Source: Acidobacteriota bacterium
Lineage (GTDB): Bacteria > Acidobacteriota > Thermoanaerobaculia > Multivoradales > JAHEKO01
Direction: 5' to 3'
NCBI GenBank assembly: GCA_029861655.1
Contig: JAOTZA010000187.1
Span: 1-6,394, forward strand
DNA length: 6,394 bases
A model generated the notes under the pieces. The model saw only the letters and a program-made list of their open reading frames with translations, made no database searches and was not told the origin of the DNA. Below are positions 1-4,711 of the stretch, piece after piece (position 1 is the stretch's first letter; each line of letters begins with the position of its first letter). The translations under genes were made by a program, and so were the position numbers.

Positions 1-132
1 GTGCCTCTGGGTAACGCTCTTAGGTGTCCTGTTTTAGCCGTTCCTTGTGAGGAAACGGTGATCGTCATCACGGTAGAGTCGCTTTTCGGCGGCCGGCCGG
101 GATCTGAAGACGGTTGTCGCCGGAAAAATGAC
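1..132. other. Non-coding flank downstream of the regulator gene
   Basis: This stretch follows the stop codon of the minus-strand regulator, and I see no convincing gene in it. A plus-strand reading frame that opens at base 1 runs on into the antisense of the regulator and encodes an Arg/Ser-rich peptide with no domain features, so I treat it as a shadow. An imperfect hairpin is visible at 38-58 (CCGTTCC, 6-nt loop, GGAAACGG with one bulged A), and a small palindrome at 58-71 (GTGAT, CGTC, ATCAC). Neither is followed by a T-tract on either strand, so an intrinsic terminator is not supported. The GC-rich palindrome GGCCGGCC lies at about 91-98. Confidence 0.5.
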
Positions 133-3111
133 TCAAGAAGCCCCGGCGCCGGCTCTACGGAGATCCGCCAAGCGCGATCTAAACGTCGGCGCGGTGACTC
201 CCAGGAGGCTCGAGCCGGTGGTGGTGTCGTTCGGGGCTCTCTGCAAGACTTCCTCGAGAAGAAGGCGTTGGACTCGATCGACGAGGGCGGACCCCGCCTC
301 TTCGCCGCGGACGATCTCGCGGAGGAGACTTCGAGTTTCGCTCCACCTTCCCGAGCGAGGCGCTAGACCGGCTCGGGCCTGTTGCTGTGCCTTTCTGAGC
401 CGTCGTCTGAAGGTCGTTTCGGGGACGCTGAGCAGAACCGCACCACGCCGTGCAATGCCTTGGGCGGCTTCATCCGCTTCCAAAAACAGGTCATCTCCCA
501 GCCACTTGCCGAGTGGGAAGAGAAACTCTGAGTCAACGTGTAGTGTCAGCTCGATCTCCTGCCCCAGCGCCGTCCGCAGACGTTGCCAGACATCCGGCTG
601 CGCCGCACTCGCCTCGGCGCCGTCTTGGCTGGTATCGGCAGGTCCAAGGCTGGTTGGAAGGCTGGGTGTTTGAGGCATCGTCGCGGTGTCCGGTAGCTGG
701 ATCTCTTTTGGCTCGAGATTCTCGCCTTCGCAGAGTATGACCGCTTGCATGAGTCGATTCTGAAGCTCACGCACGTTGCCAGGCCAGGGGTAGGCGAGCA
801 GAGCGTCTTCGGTTTCGGGTGCAAACCGGCGCACGTTCTTCTGGTACTGAACGGAAAAAGTTTCGAGAAAATGGCGAGCCAGATGGAGAATGTCGTCGGG
901 ACGCTCGCGCAACGGCGGCACCTCCAACCGCACCACGTTGAGACGGTAGTAAAGATCCTCGCGGAAACGACCGGCCGCGACTTCCGTCGCGAGGTCGCGG
1001 TTGGTCGCCGCCAGGATCCGCACATCCACTCTTCTGGACCGGCTGCCGCCGACGGTGGTGAACTGCTTCTCTTGGACAAAGCGCAAGAGTTTGCTCTGGA
1101 CTTCGAGTGGCAGTTCGCCGATCTCGTCCAGCAAGACGGTTCCCAGGTGAGCCTCTGCGAGCCGCCCTACCCGCCGGCCCTGAGCGCCGGTGTAGGCGCC
1201 CTTCTCATGCCCGAAGAGCTCGCTTTCGATCAAGGTAGTAGCGATCGACCCGCAATCGACAATTACGAAAGGTTGTTCTCGTCGGGTGCTCAGTTCGTGA
1301 ACCGTCTGCGCCAGAAGTTCCTTCCCCGTGCCGCTCTCGCCGGTGATGAGGACCGTGGCATCGGTTGGCGCTACCCGCCGTGCCATCGCCACCACCGCTT
1401 CGAACTCGGCGGAGCGATAGACGAGCTTGGCCTGTTGGATCGCCTGGCGGAGCTCCTGGAGCTCAGCCCGGAGCTGCCTCCGTTCGGCCTCCTGCCGGGC
1501 CTGTTCGCGTTCCGCCAGCTGGGCACGGTGGAGGGCGACGGCGAGTTGGCCTGCCAGCGCTTTGAGAAAAACGAGATCGGAGGCTTGGAGCTGCAGGCTA
1601 TCAGCGGCACCGTCAAAATACAGAGCGCCCAGGACTTCGCCGGAAGAGATGAAAGGCATGGCGTAGCAAATGGTCTTGGCGTCGTCATCGGCAACCCCTT
1701 CGCGTGGCTCCCCGGCCGCGATGGCCAGTCGCATCAACTCCTCACCATCGTGCTCGAGCTCGACGGTTTCGACCCTTTCCTGGGTTCCGGAGGAGCGCGG
1801 TGTGCGGGTCAGTCCGCGGATCAGCTCGAAGCTGGCATCTTCGGCTCTCGAAAAGAGCCCTATTCTTTGCGGCTTGAGTCCGCTATAGATCCGTTTGACG
1901 ACCTGACCCGCCAGATCGTCGAAGTCCTGGTGCATCGCGATACCGTCGATGGTGTCCCAAAGCAAGACCATGTTGCGGTAATCCTTGGCCAGGTTGCCGG
2001 TGAAGATCCCGCTGAGCCGGTCGAAGGCGCCGGTCTCCTCGCTGCCCGAACGTTCTTCCCAGTCGACAATGCAGCTCCCTCCCAACCTCTTGGCTGCATT
2101 GAGTGCCTGATCGGCCCTGCGTATCAGCTGCAGGGACTCGCTGATCTCCTTGTCTTCGGGGTCGAGGATCGCGATTCCGATCGAGAAACCCAGCCTTACG
2201 GCGCCGTCGAGGAACGCGCCCTCGGAGAGACCTTCGAGGATCTTTTGCGATACCTGCCGTGCTCGGGGCTTTTCGGTGTCGACCAGAATCGCCGCAAAGA
2301 TCGCGCCGCCATAACGAGCAACAGGGTCTGAGCTGCGCAAGACTCCACGCAGTCGCTCGCTGATCTCATGGATGATCTTGTCACCCGCTTCGCGACCAAA
2401 ACGCTCGTTGATCTGAGCGAACTCGTCCGGGTTGATGAGCAAGAGGGACAAGTGTTTCTTCGCTATCCGCGCTTTTTCCAACTCCTCGGACAACAGCGCC
2501 TGAAAGCCCACCCGGTCGGGCAGACCGGTAACGGGATCTTTTAGGATGGCGGAGACATAGGATGTATGGCTCGACAGGGCGCCGCCCAAAGAGAAGAGCC
2601 ACTCCCACCAGTGAGCCGAGTTTGCGGTCTCGTTCATCGCCGCGGCCAGGTCGCTGTTCTTGAGCCGCTCGGCGGCAGGCCCGGAGTCCGGCGGGAACCG
2701 AAACCCCAGCCAGGCCGCGGGAAGCTCCTCGCTATCGGCCGAGTCCATGTCGGAACGGCGTCTTGCCAGGCCTTGGGCGTCGTTTGCAGCGGGAAGAAGT
2801 CCCCCGGACCAGAAGGCGCGAACCGGTGGCAAAGGGACGAGACCGCCAGCTGCGTCGGAGCTTGCGACGACGGATGGAAGCGACCGTCCGTCCTGGGAAC
2901 CGGGGCGGCCTCGGGAGAGTCGTTCGGCGAAGGCCTCAGCTGCATCGAGATCGGCGATCTCCGGTAGAGGATCCGCTTTCCCTGTGTGGAGCAGAAGCGG
3001 CCGTACGAGCCCGGAAAGCGGCGGTGGTACAAAGAGGGACAGCGCCTGAGCGCCGCTCAGTTTCCGGATTCCCTCAACGTAGGAATGAAGTAGCTCGGAG
3101 GCTTCAAACAT
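133..3111 (-). CDS. Sigma-54-dependent transcriptional activator with degenerate GGDEF, GAF, AAA+ and tandem Fis-like HTH domains
   Basis: This protein is predicted to bind DNA and use ATP hydrolysis to remodel sigma-54 RNA polymerase at promoters. Numbering is from the ATG at 3111 (992 aa). Residues 1-190 are unassigned and possibly GAF-like. Residues 192-352 form a GGDEF fold: DPVTGLPDR at 192-200, FGREAGD at 238-244, an I-site-like RSSD at 259-262, and the active-site motif changed to GGAIF at 268-272. A GAF domain spans about 374-532 and a short coiled coil about 530-564. The AAA+ core (about 570-795) is intact: Walker A GESGTGKE 591-598, sigma-54 contact loop GAYTGA 638-643, Walker B LLDE ending at 663, sensor I ILAATNRD 699-706, arginine-finger segment FREDLYYRLNV 716-726, and sensor II around R781. 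The C-terminus carries Fis-like segments at 881-908 and 944-986. There is no receiver domain, so the signal is probably a ligand or a partner protein. Most one-component activators of this class are 450-700 aa, so this one is long. An in-frame GTG at 3219 would add 36 residues that lack domain character. Neither start has a good Shine-Dalgarno site; I prefer 3111 because the folded-looking sequence begins there. The gene is divergent from the RND operon, which is a likely target (inference). Confidence 0.95.
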   Translation of the reverse strand: MFEASELLHSYVEGIRKLSGAQALSLFVPPPLSGLVRPLLLHTGKADPLPEIADLDAAEAFAERLSRGRPGSQDGRSLPSVVASSDAAGGLVPLPPVRAFWSGGLLPAANDAQGLARRRSDMDSADSEELPAAWLGFRFPPDSGPAAERLKNSDLAAAMNETANSAHWWEWLFSLGGALSSHTSYVSAILKDPVTGLPDRVGFQALLSEELEKARIAKKHLSLLLINPDEFAQINERFGREAGDKIIHEISERLRGVLRSSDPVARYGGAIFAAILVDTEKPRARQVSQKILEGLSEGAFLDGAVRLGFSIGIAILDPEDKEISESLQLIRRADQALNAAKRLGGSCIVDWEERSGSEETGAFDRLSGIFTGNLAKDYRNMVLLWDTIDGIAMHQDFDDLAGQVVKRIYSGLKPQRIGLFSRAEDASFELIRGLTRTPRSSGTQERVETVELEHDGEELMRLAIAAGEPREGVADDDAKTICYAMPFISSGEVLGALYFDGAADSLQLQASDLVFLKALAGQLAVALHRAQLAEREQARQEAERRQLRAELQELRQAIQQAKLVYRSAEFEAVVAMARRVAPTDATVLITGESGTGKELLAQTVHELSTRREQPFVIVDCGSIATTLIESELFGHEKGAYTGAQGRRVGRLAEAHLGTVLLDEIGELPLEVQSKLLRFVQEKQFTTVGGSRSRRVDVRILAATNRDLATEVAAGRFREDLYYRLNVVRLEVPPLRERPDDILHLARHFLETFSVQYQKNVRRFAPETEDALLAYPWPGNVRELQNRLMQAVILCEGENLEPKEIQLPDTATMPQTPSLPTSLGPADTSQDGAEASAAQPDVWQRLRTALGQEIELTLHVDSEFLFPLGKWLGDDLFLEADEAAQGIARRGAVLLSVPETTFRRRLRKAQQQARAGLAPRSGRWSETRSLLREIVRGEEAGSALVDRVQRLLLEEVLQRAPNDTTTGSSLLGVTAPTFRSRLADLRRAGAGAS

Positions 3112-3171
3112 GGCTCGATAGGATCCCCATGGTCCAGGCTGCCTCAAAGAGGGAAGGACCCCAAGATGATG

Positions 3172-3190
3172 GGTTATTCCTCGAATCACC
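3172..3190. promoter_or_regulatory. 19-bp imperfect dyad, candidate activator-binding site
   Basis: Half-sites GGTTATTC and GAATCACC flank a 3-bp centre, and 7 of 8 base pairs are symmetric. Fis-type domains of sigma-54 activators bind such dyads, usually 80-150 bp upstream of the start site. This dyad lies about 115-133 bp upstream of the start predicted from the sigma-54-like element at 3279-3294. A dyad of this quality can arise by chance in a region this long, so the role is speculative. If the regulator starts at 3219, the dyad lies inside its coding sequence. Confidence 0.25.
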
Positions 3191-3236
3191 GCCAAAACCG
3201 TGGCCGAATGATAGCGCACGCCCCAAGGAGAAGGAG

Positions 3237-3262
3237 CTTTCCAGCGACCTGAACGTGGAAAG
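3237..3262. repeat. Inverted repeat CTTTCC-N14-GGAAAG in the divergent control region
   Basis: There are perfect 6-bp arms at 3237-3242 and 3257-3262. Their centres are 20 bp apart, close to two helical turns, which is compatible with a dimeric DNA-binding protein. The repeat lies between the two divergent genes. The arms are short enough to be coincidental. Confidence 0.2.
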
Positions 3263-3278
3263 TCTCGCCCGAATCATC

Positions 3279-3294
3279 TGGCGGCGCTGTTGAA
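3279..3294 (+). promoter_or_regulatory. Weak sigma-54-like -24/-12 element facing the RND operon
   Basis: The sequence TGGCGGC-GCTG-TTGAA matches 8 of 12 positions of the sigma-54 consensus (TGGCACG, 4-nt spacer, TTGCW), with the correct spacing between the invariant GG (3280-3281) and the -12 element. The -12 C is replaced by A, which is a serious mismatch. Transcription would start near 3305, giving a leader of about 88 nt before the adaptor ATG. The divergent neighbour is a sigma-54 activator, which raises the prior. A sigma-70-like alternative overlaps it: TTGAAA at 3296-3301 and TATTTT at 3322-3327, but the 20-nt spacer is long. Confidence 0.3.
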
Positions 3295-3297
3295 CTT

Positions 3298-3314
3298 GAA
3301 ACAATGCCGTGCCA
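3298..3314 (-). promoter_or_regulatory. Partial sigma-54-like element facing the regulator gene
   Basis: Read on the minus strand, 3314-3308 is TGGCACG, an exact match to the -24 half of the sigma-54 consensus. The best -12 match (TTGTT) begins at 3304. It sits one base too close and lacks the conserved C. Sigma-54 promoters tolerate spacing changes poorly, so this may be coincidental. If functional, it would direct autoregulated expression of the regulator, with a leader of more than 170 nt to the ATG at 3111. Confidence 0.18.
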
Positions 3315-3352
3315 CAAAGCGTATTTTCCGATGAAGGTCCGAGGTTGGTGGA

Positions 3353-3369
3353 AACCGCAGATGGCGGTT
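3353..3369 (+). repeat. Perfect stem-loop in the leader of the RND operon
   Basis: Arms AACCGC and GCGGTT, 6 bp each, surround a 5-nt loop and end 23 bp before the adaptor start codon. The repeat could be an operator for a local repressor or a small RNA hairpin in the 5' leader. No T-run follows, so it is not an intrinsic terminator. The function is unknown. Confidence 0.25.
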
Positions 3370-3380
3370 GAGGAAATCCC

Positions 3381-3385
3381 GGGAG
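3381..3385 (+). promoter_or_regulatory. Ribosome binding site of the adaptor gene
   Basis: GGGAG lies 7 nt upstream of the ATG at 3393. It is a reasonable purine-rich Shine-Dalgarno sequence and supports that start. The overlapping ATG at 3397 is in another frame. Confidence 0.65.
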
Positions 3386-3392
3386 ACTCATA

Positions 3393-4613
3393 ATGGATGG
3401 GCACGAGAAGAAGAAATCATGGCTGCGGATCGGCTCGGTAGTCGTGGGTCTAGGGTTGGTCCTGGCGATCGTCCTGGCGGCTCTGAACTTGAGCAGCTCC
3501 AAGGCCAACGGGGCCGAGAGTTCGGAGCCCGCGGCCGCCCAAGAAGATCAGCAGGCCGATGGCCAGCAGGACAGTGATTCCGACTCGGAAGGAGAGGGCG
3601 AGGAGGGCAAAGAAAAGAAGGCGCCGGTTCCGGTCGAGGTCGAGCAGGTTGCCGTTGGGCCGGTGTCCGACTACATCATGTCGAGCGCTAATCTGGTGGC
3701 CGAGTACCAGGTCAAGGTACTGAGCGAAGTCGAGGGTCGGCTCTCCAGGGTCAAGGTAGAGGAAGGGGATGCGGTGCGCAGCGGCCAGGTCATGGCGACG
3801 CTGGTTCGTGACGACGCCGAGATCGGCCTCACAAAGGCCGAGTTGAGGCGGACCAACGCCCGCATGGCCTTCGAGCGTGGCGAGGATCTCCTCGCCAAGG
3901 AGTTGATAAGCCGCGAGGAGCACGACAAGTTCACGATGGAATACGAACTCGCCAAGGAAGAGTTGGCCGAAGCTCGCTGGACCTTGGAGAAAACGACGAT
4001 CAGAGCTCCGTTTGGCGGAGTCCTCAGCGAGCGGCTCATCCAGGTGGGCCAACACATCCGACCCGGCGACGAGTTGTTCCAGGTCACCGACACGGATCCG
4101 TTGATCGCCCGCATCTTTTTGCCGGAGCGGGATGTCATCGGTCTCGACGTGGGTCGCGACGTGAAGATCCGGCTCAACGCCGACGAGAATGTCGAGTTCT
4201 CCGGGCGGGTTCGCCAAATAAGCCCGGTCGTGGATGTGGCTACGGGAACGGTGAAGGTGACCGTCGAAGCTTCTGGGCCTCCGTCGTCGGTTCGTCCGGG
4301 GAGCTTTGTGGGTATCCACATCGTCCGCGAGACCCATCCGAGAGCACTCCTGGTGCCACGCGAAGCGGTCATCCGAGAGCTTCAGAAGGCACACGTCTTC
4401 GTTGCCGGTGTCGAAACAGCAGAGCGTCGGATCGTCACACTGGGTCTCGAGGAGGACGATCTCGTAGAGGCCTTGTCGGGTCTCGAGGAGGGTGATCAGG
4501 TCATCGTCGCCGGCCAGGGCGGTCTCAAGGACGGTTCTCCGATCAAGATTCTGGGGGCAGAAGCTCCTGTGGAAACCGAGACGGGCGCCGACGTCGGTGA
4601 ACCGGCCAGTTAG
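3393..4613 (+). CDS. RND efflux periplasmic adaptor subunit (membrane fusion protein, HlyD/AcrA type)
   Basis: This adaptor links an inner-membrane RND permease to an outer-membrane channel and is needed for pump assembly. The 406-aa product starts with a positively charged N-terminus (KKK at 6-8) and a hydrophobic segment at about 12-32, acting as a signal anchor or signal peptide. There is no lipobox cysteine, so it is not a lipoprotein of the AcrA kind. Residues 43-76 are a very acidic linker. The biotinyl-lipoyl-like halves are at about 103-137 (GRLSRVKVEEGDAVRSGQ) and 203-233 (IRAPFGGVLSERLIQVGQ), separated by a short helical hairpin at about 141-200. A beta-barrel domain follows (LIARIFLPERDVIGLDVG near 237-254), then a membrane-proximal domain from PREAVI at 322 to about 388. 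The length is typical of the family. The permease follows 98 bp downstream on the same strand, so they probably form one operon. There are no metal-binding Met/His clusters of the CusB kind, so a drug, lipid or organic toxin is a better guess than a metal. The substrate cannot be read from the sequence. Confidence 0.95.
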   Translation: MDGHEKKKSWLRIGSVVVGLGLVLAIVLAALNLSSSKANGAESSEPAAAQEDQQADGQQDSDSDSEGEGEEGKEKKAPVPVEVEQVAVGPVSDYIMSSANLVAEYQVKVLSEVEGRLSRVKVEEGDAVRSGQVMATLVRDDAEIGLTKAELRRTNARMAFERGEDLLAKELISREEHDKFTMEYELAKEELAEARWTLEKTTIRAPFGGVLSERLIQVGQHIRPGDELFQVTDTDPLIARIFLPERDVIGLDVGRDVKIRLNADENVEFSGRVRQISPVVDVATGTVKVTVEASGPPSSVRPGSFVGIHIVRETHPRALLVPREAVIRELQKAHVFVAGVETAERRIVTLGLEEDDLVEALSGLEEGDQVIVAGQGGLKDGSPIKILGAEAPVETETGADVGEPAS

Positions 4614-4711
4614 CCGCCCGTGCTGGAAGCTCAGGGCGTCGCAGAGGGTCTGACGAGATGAATCCGAGGACTTCCACCACGGGCTGCTAGGCCCCTCTCT
4701 AAAGGCGGATC
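4614..4711 (+). other. 98-bp spacer between adaptor and permease genes
   Basis: The spacer is longer than the usual few bases between adaptor and permease genes. It contains a 10-codon ATG-to-TAG frame at 4658-4690, and a weak GGGC/GCCC hairpin at 4681-4694 without a following T-run. I see no clear promoter or terminator, so co-transcription is the simplest reading. The permease start is preceded by AGGCGG at 4703-4708, a rather close and imperfect Shine-Dalgarno. Confidence 0.5.

Noticed and set aside
124..152. CCGGCGCCGG palindrome followed by a T5 run on the minus strand, considered as a terminator
   Set aside because: The palindrome (143-152) has no loop and is separated from the T-run (128-124) by 14 nt, so it does not fit an intrinsic terminator.
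1..366. Plus-strand open frame of 121 codons from the window edge
   Set aside because: Most of it is antisense to the regulator's C-terminus. The product is Arg/Ser-rich with no domain features, as expected of a shadow frame in GC-rich DNA.
745..2331. Long plus-strand open frame of 528 codons antisense to the regulator
   Set aside because: It lies exactly opposite the AAA+, GAF and GGDEF coding region, whose motifs are unmistakable. High GC content gives long antisense frames, and its translation shows no recognisable domain.
3450..4394. Minus-strand open frame of 314 codons opposite the adaptor
   Set aside because: It is the antisense shadow of a well-supported adaptor gene, with no recognisable domain of its own.
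4442..4491. 14-bp direct repeat GGGTCTCGAGGAGG, 36 bp apart, in the adaptor gene
   Set aside because: It encodes the recurring GLEE turns of the membrane-proximal domain (GLEEDDLVEALSGLEEGDQV). Protein-level constraint explains it.
4658..4690. Ten-codon frame between adaptor and permease, considered as a leader peptide
   Set aside because: It is too short to support from sequence alone. There is no codon signature of attenuation and no convincing terminator/antiterminator pair after it.
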